Source: an uncultured Paracoccaceae bacterium
GTDB taxonomy: Bacteria; Pseudomonadota; Alphaproteobacteria; Rhodobacterales; Rhodobacteraceae
NCBI GenBank assembly: GCA_951812305.1
Contig: CATOSB010000002.1
Span: 124,001-188,000 of the forward strand
Direction of reading: 5' to 3'
DNA: 64,000 nucleotides
Made by a program: the position numbers and the translations under genes. Positions 1 to 10,396 of this stretch are shown piece by piece. Position 1 is the stretch's first letter; the number at the start of each line of letters is the position of its first letter. The notes below the pieces were generated by a model. It had not been told where the DNA came from. It saw only the letters and a program-made list of their open reading frames with translations, and ran no database searches.

Positions 1-531
1 GAAGAGCTGGACGACCGCATCAAGGCTGCTGGCGGACAGGCGACGCTCGCGCCAATGGACATAACGGATTCTGGCGCAATGGCCCATCTGTACCGCTCGG
101 TTTTCGACCGTTGGGGCGGCTTGTCAATCTGGGCGCATACCGCAATCCATGCACCGCCGCTCACACCCGCGGATCACATCGACGCCAAGGACTGGCAAAA
201 GACCGTGGACGTGAATGTGACCGCCACGGCGACTTTGATCCCAATGGTTTCGCCCTTGTTGCAGGGCGAAGGCGCGCAAGCCGTGTTTTTTGACGATGCG
301 AACTTGGGCGAAAAGTTTTCCGGCGCCTATCTTGCCAGCAAGGCCGCGCAGATTGGCCTGGCGAAAGCGTGGCAGGCGGAAACTGCAAAAACCGGGCCGC
401 GCATTCACATCGCGACCCCGCCTCCCATGCCGACGGCGACGCGCGCCCGGTTCTTTCCGGGCGAAGAACGCGAAAAGCTGACCGCGCCGTCGTTGGCGGC
501 GCGCGAAATCCTGGCTCAACTACCCCAGTAA
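1..531 (+). CDS. SDR family oxidoreductase, 3' part (5' end outside window)
   Basis: The frame is open from base 1, so the nucleotide-binding Gly-rich N-terminus lies upstream of the window. What is visible fits a short-chain dehydrogenase/reductase: a VDVN stretch, then the catalytic-type Y-x-x-x-K (YLASK, about residue 111 of the visible part). The C-terminal PTATRARFFPGEE run resembles the YciK branch of the family, where a substrate lid lies after the active site. The substrate cannot be told from this part. It converges on ligI, and the two 3' ends overlap by 16 bases. Family assignment is good; exact function is not known. Confidence 0.8.
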   Translation, partial: EELDDRIKAAGGQATLAPMDITDSGAMAHLYRSVFDRWGGLSIWAHTAIHAPPLTPADHIDAKDWQKTVDVNVTATATLIPMVSPLLQGEGAQAVFFDDANLGEKFSGAYLASKAAQIGLAKAWQAETAKTGPRIHIATPPPMPTATRARFFPGEEREKLTAPSLAAREILAQLPQ

Positions 532-1400
532 AGCCGCATCGGGTTTTCGACCAGCAGTTTTCTCTGCTTTTCCGCCGTATCGGCAATCAACGGGATCAAT
601 TCCACCAGCTGCCCGTCATCGGGCACATGGCTTTTCATGTTCGGATGCGGCCAGTCGGTGCCCCAGAGCACGCGGTGAGGATAGAGATCGACAAGCTGTT
701 TCATGAAGGGGACAACGTCGGAGTAGTCTTCGTGGCTGCCGCCCTGTTGCGTCAGACGCTCCGGGCAGGAGACTTTGCACCAGAACTTGTCGCTTTTCAT
801 CAGATCGGTGAAGGCGGTGAAATCGGGGTGGTCGACACCTTTGGCCACGTCAGGCCGCGCCATATGGTCGAAAACAACGGTGACAGGTAGACTTTCCAGA
901 AACGGTATTTGCTCTGCAAAATCAGCGGTTTCTATGTAGACGATGATGTGCCAACCAAGCGAGGCGATCTTGTCGACAATACGTTCATAGTGATCGCGAG
1001 GCTTGGGGTCGACGAGGCGGCGGACGAAGTTGAACCGCACCCCACGGATGCCGGCGGCGTTCATTTCAGCAAGTTCATCCGCGCCGATCTGATCGTCCAC
1101 CACTGCTATCCCGCGCGCCATGTCATTGGATGCCTTCAGCGCATCGATCAAAGCGGAATTGTCCCGACCGTGACAACTGGCCTGCACGATCACATTGCGG
1201 GCAAATCCGAGGTGGTCGCGCAACGCGAAAAGTTGTTCCTTTGATCCGGTGCACGGCGTGTATTTCCGTTCTGGCGCATAAGGAAAAACCTCTTCGGGTC
1301 CAAAGACATGGCAATGGGCATCCACCGCGCCAGCGGGCGGCTGATATTGCGGCTTGCGCGGGTTCTGGTGCCAGACTTTCCAGTCGGGATCCATCGGCAT
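516..1400 (-). CDS. ligI: 2-pyrone-4,6-dicarboxylate lactonase
   Basis: Amidohydrolase-superfamily lactonase that opens 2-pyrone-4,6-dicarboxylate (PDC) to 4-oxalomesaconate in the cytoplasm. Visible family features are DAHCHVFGP near the N-terminus (first beta-strand HxH-type metal site), VFDHMARPD in the middle and WGTDWPHPN near the C-terminus (active-site Asp). The length of about 294 aa is normal for LigI. I chose the ATG at 1400 because GGAG lies six bases upstream; an ATG at 1415 is also in frame and would overlap galD by 14 bases. It is the last gene of the minus-strand galB-ligK-galD-ligI run. The neighbouring genes make the PDC role close to certain. Confidence 0.93.
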   Translation of the reverse strand: MPMDPDWKVWHQNPRKPQYQPPAGAVDAHCHVFGPEEVFPYAPERKYTPCTGSKEQLFALRDHLGFARNVIVQASCHGRDNSALIDALKASNDMARGIAVVDDQIGADELAEMNAAGIRGVRFNFVRRLVDPKPRDHYERIVDKIASLGWHIIVYIETADFAEQIPFLESLPVTVVFDHMARPDVAKGVDHPDFTAFTDLMKSDKFWCKVSCPERLTQQGGSHEDYSDVVPFMKQLVDLYPHRVLWGTDWPHPNMKSHVPDDGQLVELIPLIADTAEKQRKLLVENPMRLYWGS

Positions 1401-1401
1401 G

Positions 1402-2463
1402 TCAGGCTCCTTCATGCGGGAAGACGATCCCGTCCATCAGTTTGCGCGCGGTGCGCAGGATCGCGGCAGAGGCGACAGTATCGCCCTCCATCTTGGCCAC
1501 AATTGTTGTTGCGCCAATCGGATGTTCAATTGGCATGGTTTTTTCATCGCCTTCGGGGATGTCTGCCACGTCACGCGCGGGACCCTCGGGCAACAATGCG
1601 GCGGTGGCAACGGTGACCGCCGCAAGGACGCCAATAGAGGCGTGGCAGCGGTGCGGGATGAAACTGCGCGTGGAAATCACGCCGCCGGCCGTCGGTGGAC
1701 TGACCAACGTCATCTTCGGCACAGTCTTGTTCGTCACATCGCCGAGATTCATCAGCGGCCCACAGGCGAGGCGCAATTTCTCAAGCCGCGCTTTCAGACC
1801 ACTGTCGGCCTCCAGCTCTTCCCGGGTTTCCGTGCCGGATATGCCCATGTCGGCTGCCGACAGGATGACACAGGGCATCCCGTTGTCGATCATCGTCACT
1901 TTGATATCGTTGATCTCATCGACCGCGTTTCCGGTTGGCAAAAGCGCACCGCACATTGACCCCGCCGTGTCCTGAAACTCGAGCGGTATCGGTGCGGCTG
2001 GCCTTGGGACACCGTCAATCAACGCTTCGCCACCGTAACGGACCTTCCCTCCCGGCGTTTGAATTGTTGCGCGGGCGGTCTGGCCCGTGTTTTCCATATA
2101 AATCGTGACGGGAGTTTCGCCGCCGGCTGGCGTAACGAGGCCGCGTTCGATTGCGAAGGGGCCGATGCCTGCGAGGATATTGCCGCAGTTCTGGGCGTCA
2201 GAAACGATTGCTTCGTCGACCACAACCTGCAGAAAAAGATAGTCCACGTCCACACCCGGGCGATCGGATTTCGACACGATGCCAATCTTCGATGTCAGAG
2301 GATCGGCACCGCCAACCCCATCGATCTGGCGTGGGTCGGGCGAGCCCATGACAGAAAGGAGAAAGGCGTCGCGGACGGCAATGTCCGAAGAAAGGTCATC
2401 GGCAAGGAAATAGAGGCCTTTTGACGTGCCCCCGCGCATGAGCATGGCCGCAACGCCAGACAT
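1402..2463 (-). CDS. galD: 4-oxalomesaconate tautomerase (PrpF/GalD family)
   Basis: PrpF-family isomerase of 353 aa that converts the keto and enol forms of 4-oxalomesaconate before hydration. The family's N-terminal MRGGTSKGLYF motif is present, followed by DGVGGADPLTSK and the NCGNI motif that carries a catalytic-type Cys about 90 residues in. It lies between ligK and ligI on the same strand, one base from ligI if ligI starts at 1400. A methylaconitate isomerase (PrpF) is the family alternative, but no 2-methylcitrate genes are nearby, and the protocatechuate meta-cleavage setting decides for GalD/LigU. Confidence 0.9.
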   Translation of the reverse strand: MSGVAAMLMRGGTSKGLYFLADDLSSDIAVRDAFLLSVMGSPDPRQIDGVGGADPLTSKIGIVSKSDRPGVDVDYLFLQVVVDEAIVSDAQNCGNILAGIGPFAIERGLVTPAGGETPVTIYMENTGQTARATIQTPGGKVRYGGEALIDGVPRPAAPIPLEFQDTAGSMCGALLPTGNAVDEINDIKVTMIDNGMPCVILSAADMGISGTETREELEADSGLKARLEKLRLACGPLMNLGDVTNKTVPKMTLVSPPTAGGVISTRSFIPHRCHASIGVLAAVTVATAALLPEGPARDVADIPEGDEKTMPIEHPIGATTIVAKMEGDTVASAAILRTARKLMDGIVFPHEGA

Positions 2464-2500
2464 TCAGCGCTCCCAGGGCGCTTCAAAGCGCCTGGCACCG

Positions 2501-3193
2501 TCAGACATATTTCAGCCCCTTCTCGGCAAGCTTTTCACGGAAGGAATACATGTCGAGACCTAACACACCAGAGGCCAGTTGATCGCGCTTGTCGCCTTCA
2601 TTGGCGGTCCGTGCTTCAGCCTTCGCCAACACATCCGCCGCCTCTTCGCGGCGCACGACCACCACTCCATCATCGTCCGCCACAATGACGTCGCCGGGGT
2701 TGATCAATTGTTCGGCGCAGACCAAAGGGACATTCACCGACCCAAGCGTCGCTTTGATCGTGCCTGTGGCGCAGATCGCCTTGGACCAGACCGGAAACCC
2801 CATCTCGGTCAGATCCGCCACGTCGCGCACGCCCGCGTCGATCACCAGCCCGACCGCGCCTTGGGCGATGAACGAGGTGGCCAAGAGGTCGCCGAAATAC
2901 CCTGCATCCGAGGGCGACGTCACACCCGCGAGCACGATGTCGCCCGGCTCGACCTGTTCGGCCACCACATGCAGCATCCAGTTGTCACAGGGCGGCATCA
3001 GCACAGTTGCGGCAGACCCCGCCACACGTGCGCCGGAATAGATCGGGCGTATGTAACTGGCGAGCAAACCCTTACGCCCCTGCGCCTCATGCACCGTCGC
3101 GACCCCTTGGGCCGCCAGCCCGTCAATCACCGCCTGTTCGGCGCGCTCAATGTTCTGGACGACGACGCCCGTATCTCCTGCCTGATAGCTCAT
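2501..3193 (-). CDS. ligK: 4-carboxy-4-hydroxy-2-oxoadipate aldolase / oxaloacetate decarboxylase
   Basis: RraA-like class II aldolase (230 aa) that splits 4-carboxy-4-hydroxy-2-oxoadipate into pyruvate and oxaloacetate, the final step of the 4,5-cleavage route. Visible family signature: [19 protein letters not shown], then [18 protein letters not shown] and VIDAGVRD, where the Asp and Arg bind the divalent metal and substrate, and [11 protein letters not shown]. Its ATG overlaps the galB stop as ATGA, so the two are probably translationally coupled. Also called galC or proA in other hosts. Confidence 0.93.
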   Translation of the reverse strand: MSYQAGDTGVVVQNIERAEQAVIDGLAAQGVATVHEAQGRKGLLASYIRPIYSGARVAGSAATVLMPPCDNWMLHVVAEQVEPGDIVLAGVTSPSDAGYFGDLLATSFIAQGAVGLVIDAGVRDVADLTEMGFPVWSKAICATGTIKATLGSVNVPLVCAEQLINPGDVIVADDDGVVVVRREEAADVLAKAEARTANEGDKRDQLASGVLGLDMYSFREKLAEKGLKYV

Positions 3194-3921
3194 AGCTCAT
3201 CCTTGCAAACGGGATAGACGGTCTGGAACCCTTCGGCATAGTCGCATTTGCGACCACCCGCCATGCCACCGGAATTACGGCGGAAGTGGTTGCCGCGGTT
3301 TTCGGCCACATTTGTGTAGTATTTCCACAAATGCTCCTGCCCCTGCATACATTCAATCGCGGCACGCTTTTTGTCCCAGACCTGCGTGATGTCGAGGAAG
3401 ACGTCCGGTTTCCACCCCATCTGTTCGGTCTGATGTGGCTCGAAAAGGTACAATTGAGGTGCGCCAAGGACCTTTTCACCGGGATTATGGCCCCAGGCCT
3501 GCGCGATCATACGTGTCTCGATGGCGATCTCGGTCATGAACATATGATCTGTGTTGTACTGATCATATTTCGAATGGCTCATCATGAAATTCGGCTGAAC
3601 CTTGCGGATCAGATCGACGATCTTGTATTTCGCGTCACGGTCGATTTCCAAGGGATAGTCGCCGAGATCGAAGAACTCGATATTGGTGACATCCAGCGCC
3701 TTGGCGGCAGCTTCGGCTTCTTTGCGGCGGTTCTTTTTGACCTCTTCCAGTGTCATGCCTTCCTGCTTCCACAGTTTGGCGCTTTCGCCGCGTTCACCAA
3801 AGGACATGCAAGCGACAGTGACGTCATAGCCAAGCTCTTCATGTAATGCGATGGCACCGCCACAGCGCCAAACGAAATCGGCGGCGTGGGCAGACAATAT
3901 CAATGCGGTTTTTTCGGACAT
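3190..3921 (-). CDS. galB: 4-oxalomesaconate hydratase, PIG-L (GalB) type
   Basis: PIG-L/LmbE-fold zinc protein of 243 aa. The usual HPDD metal motif appears as SAHAADF, and a second metal-site His is likely in YNTDH. In Pseudomonas putida the GalB hydratase that adds water to 4-oxalomesaconate has this fold, whereas Sphingobium uses the unrelated amidohydrolase LigJ. The neighbours (ligI, galD, ligK) leave the hydratase step otherwise unfilled. A strong Shine-Dalgarno, GGGAGGAAATGA, sits directly before the ATG. A generic deacetylase is possible by fold but not by context. Confidence 0.88.
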   Translation of the reverse strand: MSEKTALILSAHAADFVWRCGGAIALHEELGYDVTVACMSFGERGESAKLWKQEGMTLEEVKKNRRKEAEAAAKALDVTNIEFFDLGDYPLEIDRDAKYKIVDLIRKVQPNFMMSHSKYDQYNTDHMFMTEIAIETRMIAQAWGHNPGEKVLGAPQLYLFEPHQTEQMGWKPDVFLDITQVWDKKRAAIECMQGQEHLWKYYTNVAENRGNHFRRNSGGMAGGRKCDYAEGFQTVYPVCKDEL

Positions 3922-3947
3922 TCATTTCCTCCCGGAGGTGTGGCGTC

Positions 3948-5129
3948 TCAGAAATCGAGACCCACGTAGTTTTCTGCGATGGTTTTCTGGGCAGCCTCGG
4001 ACGAGACGATATAGTCAAAGTCCGCGCGCTGCATTCGTTTCTCAAATCCCGAATGTTCGGGGAATTGGTGCAGCAGTGTGGTCAGATACCAGCTGAACCG
4101 CTCGGCCTTCCAGATCCGATCCAACGCCTCGCCGCTATAAGCCTGAAGCCGGGATTCATCGCCCTTTTTCCACGCGATGAAAGCACGCGTCAGACGGCGC
4201 ACATCAGCGAAGGCAAGGTTCAAGCCCTTCGCCCCGGTGGGCGGCACGATATGCGCAGCATCACCAGCCAGGAACATGCGGCCATGTACCATCGGCTCTG
4301 CCACAAACGAACGCAATGGTGCGACGCTCATCTCGATCGGGTCGCCCGTTGTCAGGTTGGCGGCCAGCGGTCCCATGCGTTTGCGAAACGCTTCCCAGAA
4401 CCGCTCTATCGGCCAATCGTCCACGGTTTCCCCGGGTGTCGTCTGTACATAATAGCGCGACCTCGTCGTGGAGCGCATGGACGCAAGCGAGAAACCGTCA
4501 GGATGGCTTTTATAGATCACATTGTGGGAAATCGGCGGCTCGTCGACCAGAACGCCGAGCCAGCCGAAGGGATAAGTACGCTCAAACTCGCGCAGTTTGT
4601 CGGCGGGGATGTGTTTACGGCAGATGCCGTGGAATCCATCGCAACCAGCGACGAATTTGGCCTCGATTGTGATCGTATCGCCTTCCCGTGTTTTGAATTG
4701 TACACTTGGCGCATCCGATGTCAGCCCGGCCAGCGCCGAGTCTGGGCAGTTCCAGAATATCTCCTGTCCGCGTGCTTCAGCCGCTTCCACCAGATCAAGC
4801 GTGATTTCCGTCTGCCCGTAAACCGTCACATAGTGGCCAGTGATGTCGAGAACCGGGATTTCATAGCTGTCACTGTCAAAACCAATGATCAGACCATCAT
4901 GATCGATACGCTCTTCATTCATCCGCGCATCGACGCCCGCCTCTTCCATCGCCTCGACCGTTCCGCGCTCCAGAACGCCCGCGCGAATGCGGCCCAACAC
5001 GCGTTCGCGGGTCGTCCGTTCAACGATGACCGAAGAAATCCCCTCCAGATGAAGGAGTTGCGACAGGAGAAGGCCGGAAGGCCCGGCACCAATAATCGCC
5101 ACGTCGGTTTCAATTGAACGCCCGGTCAT
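3948..5129 (-). CDS. pobA: 4-hydroxybenzoate 3-monooxygenase
   Basis: FAD-dependent aromatic hydroxylase that turns 4-hydroxybenzoate into protocatechuate with NAD(P)H and O2. The 393 aa contain the dinucleotide motif GAGPSG, the PobA-typical RIRAGVLE, the DG motif (CDGFHG), the GD motif GDAAHIVPPTGAKGLN and the C-terminal WKAERFSWYLTTLLH that defines this branch. The start at 5129 gives the normal PobA length and overlaps the end of the GntR gene by four bases (ATGA). An upstream in-frame extension to 5216 lies wholly inside that gene and is rejected. It feeds protocatechuate to LigAB. Confidence 0.95.
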   Translation of the reverse strand: MTGRSIETDVAIIGAGPSGLLLSQLLHLEGISSVIVERTTRERVLGRIRAGVLERGTVEAMEEAGVDARMNEERIDHDGLIIGFDSDSYEIPVLDITGHYVTVYGQTEITLDLVEAAEARGQEIFWNCPDSALAGLTSDAPSVQFKTREGDTITIEAKFVAGCDGFHGICRKHIPADKLREFERTYPFGWLGVLVDEPPISHNVIYKSHPDGFSLASMRSTTRSRYYVQTTPGETVDDWPIERFWEAFRKRMGPLAANLTTGDPIEMSVAPLRSFVAEPMVHGRMFLAGDAAHIVPPTGAKGLNLAFADVRRLTRAFIAWKKGDESRLQAYSGEALDRIWKAERFSWYLTTLLHQFPEHSGFEKRMQRADFDYIVSSEAAQKTIAENYVGLDF

Positions 5130-5821
5130 TCTGCCACCATTGCCAGTTGCGGAAGCGCGGGCCGCGTCGCCAGCGCCTCGGTCACATTGTGATGCGCCAG
5201 CCTTGCATGTTCGCACATCAGTGCAAAGGCCCGCGCGCCCTGGCGTTGTTCAATCGCGTTGACAATATTATGGTGCTGCGCCTGCCCTGTCTGGATCGAG
5301 GCCAGAAAGCGCGGGCTTTCCGATGCGCGCGTCGGAAATGCGCTTGGACCTGCGAAGGGAAACCGATAGGAGCGCGCGACCTCTTCCTGCAACAGTTTGC
5401 TGCCGCTGGCCGCAATCAGACGCCTGTGAAACTCGTCATTCAACGCGTCATAGTCCGCGAAGTCACAACGCGTGATCACGATATCCATACGCTGCAGCAA
5501 CCTGCGCAGGTTACGCGATGTTTCCAATTCGATGCCACGCTCCGCTGCCTTTTGAACGGCTGCGCCTTCAAGCATTCCGCGCAAGTCAATGGCGTCGAAT
5601 ACCTCTTCGATTCGAAACTGGCGCACTGTAAAGCCGGACTTGTCGCGCACCACTAGCCCTTCGGCCTCCAACTTGTTGAGCGCCTCACTTATCGGCGTGC
5701 GCGAGGCAGACATTTGCTGCGCCAGATGGCTGGCACGCAATTTATCGCCACCGCGAAGATCGCCAGAGGCGATTCTGGAGCGCAGGTCGTAAAGGACTGC
5801 TTGCGACTGAAGGTCACTCAT
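5126..5821 (-). CDS. GntR family (FCD) transcriptional regulator of the pob/lig genes
   Basis: Winged-helix GntR domain at the N-terminus (IASGDLRGGDKLRASHLA, then SRTPISEALNKLEAEGLV) followed by an all-alpha FCD ligand domain with the metal-type pattern D..FH (NDEFHRRL) and later H residues (HHNIVNAI, HARLAHHNV). An ATG at 5836 is also in frame but lies inside a copy of the TTTGCATAC operator word, so I prefer the ATG at 5821. The gene is coupled to pobA downstream and diverges from ligA, so it is probably the repressor or activator of both sets. The inducer is likely an aromatic acid or pathway intermediate, by inference only. Confidence 0.85.
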   Translation of the reverse strand: MSDLQSQAVLYDLRSRIASGDLRGGDKLRASHLAQQMSASRTPISEALNKLEAEGLVVRDKSGFTVRQFRIEEVFDAIDLRGMLEGAAVQKAAERGIELETSRNLRRLLQRMDIVITRCDFADYDALNDEFHRRLIAASGSKLLQEEVARSYRFPFAGPSAFPTRASESPRFLASIQTGQAQHHNIVNAIEQRQGARAFALMCEHARLAHHNVTEALATRPALPQLAMVAE

Positions 5822-5829
5822 TCCTTCGC

Positions 5830-5893
5830 TTTGCATACAAACACGATCTGGATCAAGTCATTTTCGACCATTTGGGCAGTTTTGCATACAAAC
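5830..5893. promoter_or_regulatory. Divergent control region gntR/ligA with twin 13-bp operator repeats
   Basis: The word TTTGCATACAAAC occurs twice in the same direction, at 5830-5842 and 5881-5893, 51 bases apart (about five helical turns). The core TTTG-N4-CAAA is palindromic, as expected for FCD-type GntR operators. The first copy touches the upstream alternative start of gntR. Related sites occur at 15319-15372. Binding by the adjacent GntR protein is an inference. Confidence 0.65.
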
Positions 5894-5943
5894 TTGACGT
5901 GGAGCCGATTCTAGGGCAAGCGGAGCGCCAAGGGAGGAACCTT

Positions 5944-7177
<1,234 letters not shown>

Positions 7178-7178
7178 G

Positions 7179-8135
7179 ATGGTGAAAGTCGGAGTGGCGG
7201 GCGCCTATGGTGCTTTTGGAATCAAGCACCTGGACGCGCTGGCGAATATTCCTGATGCCGAGGTCACTGCTGTTTTCGGGCCGAGCAAGGACAAGATCGA
7301 AGCGCTGGCGGCAGAGCGCGGGGTTCCTGCGGCCTGCAACACGTTCGAGGCGTTTCTGGACGCGGATGTAGACGCGGTGATCCTGTCAACGCCGACCCAG
7401 TTACATGCTGAGCAATCGATTGCCGCAATGAAGGCTGGCCAGCACACGTTTGCGGAAATCCCGATGTCGGACAGTCTGGAAAGCGCCGAAGCAATGGTCG
7501 CCGCGCAGAAGGAGACCGGTGTTATCGGCATGGTCGGTCACGTGCGCCGCTTCAACCCGAGCCACCAATGGATCAAGAACAAGATCGACGCAGGCGAATT
7601 CAACATCCAGCAGATGGATGCACAGACGTATTTCTTCCGCCGAACCAATACCAATGCAAAGGGCGAGGCGCGCAGTTGGACGGATCATTTGCTGTGGCAC
7701 CATGCCTGCCATACGATTGATCTTTTTCTCTATCAGACTGGTGAAATTCCAAGCGAAGTCCTTGGGTTGCAAGGCCCGGCTCATCCGGAACTCGGCATAG
7801 CGATGGACATGACCATCGGGATGAAGACGCCGTCGGGCAAGCTCTGCACGCTGTCCTTGTCATTCAACAATGACGGGCCGTTCGGGTCGTTCTTCCGCTA
7901 TATCGGCGATACCGGCACTTATGTCGCGCGCTACGACGATCTTTATGATGGTTATGACAAGCCGATCGATCTGAGCGGCGTCGCAGTGTCGAATAACGGG
8001 ATCGAACTGATCGACCGGGAATTCATTGCTGCGATTCAGGAAGGTCGCGAGCCGAATTCGTCGTTCCAGCAAGGGCTCGCCGCGATGCAGGTCATGCAGT
8101 TGTTGGAAGATCAGATGGGTGTTCTGAAGGTCTGA
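7179..8135 (+). CDS. ligC: 4-carboxy-2-hydroxymuconate-6-semialdehyde dehydrogenase
   Basis: Gfo/Idh/MocA-type NAD(P)-dependent oxidoreductase, 318 aa, oxidising the LigAB product (as its hemiacetal) to 2-pyrone-4,6-dicarboxylate, the substrate of LigI. The N-terminal Rossmann motif is GVAGAYGAFG. The catalytic-region E-x-P in place of the usual EKP is FAEIP, and WTDHLLWHHACHTIDLF is the LigC-type active-site segment. It closes the ligABC operon, and no gene follows on this strand before the IS630 insertion. With it, every step from 4-hydroxybenzoate to pyruvate plus oxaloacetate is encoded in 8 kb. Confidence 0.94.
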   Translation: MVKVGVAGAYGAFGIKHLDALANIPDAEVTAVFGPSKDKIEALAAERGVPAACNTFEAFLDADVDAVILSTPTQLHAEQSIAAMKAGQHTFAEIPMSDSLESAEAMVAAQKETGVIGMVGHVRRFNPSHQWIKNKIDAGEFNIQQMDAQTYFFRRTNTNAKGEARSWTDHLLWHHACHTIDLFLYQTGEIPSEVLGLQGPAHPELGIAMDMTIGMKTPSGKLCTLSLSFNNDGPFGSFFRYIGDTGTYVARYDDLYDGYDKPIDLSGVAVSNNGIELIDREFIAAIQEGREPNSSFQQGLAAMQVMQLLEDQMGVLKV

Positions 8136-8268
8136 CGCGAAAAGCGTTGATTCAGGGCAGTTGGGTTGTGAAAACCGACGCCGGTATCACGTCGGTATTA
8201 CGTTGGTATTGCGCATAGCACTCAAGTCCTTAACCTCTGTCATGTTGCGCGGCGGTGCGACGGTTATA

Positions 8269-9433
8269 CCAAGGGTGCTTCAAAATGACTCAGCTATGGA
8301 TTTTGGGTACCGCCTGAGGTGCTGAGGTGATTCAAGATTGGCAAAGGAGACCACCGATGCCAGCCAGGATACCGATGCGAGCCGATTTTACCGCCAATGA
8401 TCTGCGCAAGCTTGCCGCAGAGAGTTCTGATGCCCGGCAGAGCCGACGGCTTTTGTCGCTTGCCGCTATCGCCGATGGCATGTCGCGTGGGGCTGCGGCC
8501 CGCATTGGCGGGATGGACCGGCAAACGCTCAGGGACTGGGTGCTCCGTTTCAACGCTGATGGTCCAGCGGGGCTGCTGGATCGGCAGCGAGGAGGCTCGC
8601 GATCCCGCCTTGACAATGCGCAACTGGATGAACTGGCGGCTCTTGTCGAGACCGGTCCTGATCCTGAAAAGGACGGTGTCGTCCGCTGGCGGCGGGTCGA
8701 TTTGAAGAATGTGATCAAGGCGCGTTTTGGCGTCGACTATCACGAGCGCCATGTGGGGCAGATTCTGCACAATCTGGGCTTTTCCCACATCAGCGCACGC
8801 CCTCAGCACCCGGGGCAGGACGTGCAGGTCATTGAGGATTTCAAAAAAACTTCGGCGACAATCTGAAGGAGACGCTTCAGGGGGTGCCGCCGGACAAACC
8901 CGTCGAAATCTGGTTCCAGGACGAGATGCGTCTCGGTCAGAAGAACACCCGCGTCCGCCAGTGGGCACGCAAGGGCACACGGCCCCGCCAGCCCGCCGAT
9001 CAGCGTTACCAAAATGCGTATCTTTTTGGCGCCATCTGCCCCGAACGCGGCACCGGCGCGGCGATCATGATGCCAGCAGCCGACACCTATGCGATGCAGC
9101 GCCACCTGGAAGAAATCAGCAAAATTGTCTCCGATGGCGCCCACGCCGTCATCCTCATGGACCAAGCCGGCTGGCACACGACATCCGCTCTGGAAATCCC
9201 GCAAAACCTGTCGCTCATGTTTCTGCCGCCCAAATCACCAGAGCTGAATCCAACCGAAAACATTTGGCAATATCTCCGCCAGACATGGCTCGCAAACCGG
9301 ACGTTCGACACATATGACGCGATTCTCGACGCGGGGTGCGAGGCCTGGAACAACCTCATCGCAAGACCGCAAACCATCACATCCATCGCAAGCCGCAACT
9401 GGGCGAAAGTCGGTCAGATTGAATAACCCTTGG
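8269..9433 (+). mobile_element. IS630-family insertion sequence
   Basis: About 1.17 kb bounded by inverted ends. The left end begins CCAAGGGTGCTTCAA and the right end, read inward, begins CCAAGGGTTATTCAA. Similarity continues for about 25 bases (shared TTCAA and TGAC). TA dinucleotides lie outside both ends (8267-8268 and 9434-9435), the normal IS630 target duplication. The two transposase frames inside need a frameshift to be joined. Confidence 0.85.
8357..9426 (+). CDS. IS630-family transposase (two frames joined by -1 frameshift)
   Basis: The first frame (8357-8866) carries the HTH part: IADGMSRGAAARIGGMD and an RRL/LDRQRGG linker. The second frame (8848-9426) carries the DDE catalytic part: IWFQDEMRLG (first Asp), VILMDQAGWHT (second Asp) and FLPPKSPELNPTENIW (Glu). 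The frames overlap at a run of seven A followed by C (8843-8850), where a -1 slip gives an uninterrupted protein of about 356 aa. Such slippage is known in IS630 relatives, so this may be functional and not a mutation. The ATG has AAAGGAGA six bases upstream. Confidence 0.85.
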
Positions 9434-9804
9434 TATTATTGGTCGGTTTTCAGTTTTCAAATTCGGCGAATGGCCAGGGACGGAAGTGGCGTATTCCGGA
9501 GACAAGCCGCGCGATTGCCTGCCCGTGGGGTGGCGATGCAACGTCGTGACGAAGAACTTTATCCCTGCCAAGTCCGAACGAACTCGAAGAGTTGCGCTGA
9601 TTTCACAGAATCGCCAGCCCGTGGGGCCTCTCACACATTGCCAATGCAATGTGTTGCCGGCAGTGCATTGCATAGTGATTCAATGCACGAGAGGCGGACA
9701 GGCGACCGCGCGGCGGCCCGAGGGCCTTGATTCCGCGCGAGGGAGGTAAACTTAAAGTCCGCCGAAACCCAGTACCGAACCATTATCCGTTCGACCACTC
9801 CGCC
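9434..9804. repeat. Non-coding gap with a dispersed about 100-bp repeat (9525-9626)
   Basis: No gene is supported here. Bases 9525-9626 match, in opposite orientation, 54759-54862. Both start GTGGGGTGGCGA, contain GCAACGTC and AAGTCCGAACGAA, and end TCGCCAGCCCGTGGGG. The spacing is nearly equal (102 versus 104 bases) while the middle varies. Further on, 9653-9690 holds the inverted words TGCATTG and CAATGCA. This looks like a REP-like intergenic repeat family. Confidence 0.7.
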
Positions 9805-10396
9805 CTAACCCACCTGAACCCCGCTCGACCAAACGCCACGGACAATTGGCGTGCTGCCCAACTTGCTGACCCGCACCAGATCGGCCCGCAAGCCTTCTTC
9901 GATACGACCACGGTCAATCAACTTGGCAACCTTCGCAGGTGCGGATGTGACCGTCGAGATTGCACGCGGCAGATCATTCCAGATGTCGGCCAGCAGGAAG
10001 GCGCCGTTGATCAGTGCGGCGGGAACATAATCCGAACTGAGGATGTCGATCAGCCCTTCCCGCGCCAGATCACCGGCAGAGACGTTGCCGGAATGCGACC
10101 CACCCCGGATCAGGTTCGGCGCCCCAATGACAACGGATATCCCACATTCACGACAAGCCTCGGCGGCTTCTTCCGTTGTGGGGAACTCAGCAAAGGCAAC
10201 GTTACGCGCGGCGCTGGTGTTGACATGATCCGTCGTTGTGTCGTCGTGGCTGGCCAGAACGGCGCCGAGCCGATCTGCCGCCGCCAGCGCGGTGGCTTTG
10301 TTCTGATCACCGCTTTCTTCGCGCAATGCCTGCAAATTCGCCACATGCCTCTCAAACTCGGCATCATTCAGACCGCGATTGCCCTGAACGAATATC

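Noticed and set aside
1130..1975. 281-aa plus-strand frame opposite ligI and galD
   Set aside because: Low-complexity Arg/Ser/Ala composition, complete overlap with two well-recognised genes, no domain.
3846..5117. 423-aa plus-strand frame opposite galB and pobA
   Set aside because: Mirror frame of pobA, His/Arg-rich with no domain; pobA motifs on the other strand are decisive.
9660..9690. Inverted words TGCATTG/CAATGCA as a possible operator
   Set aside because: Neighbouring genes are a broken phnM and an IS; there is no second site, so a regulatory role cannot be supported.
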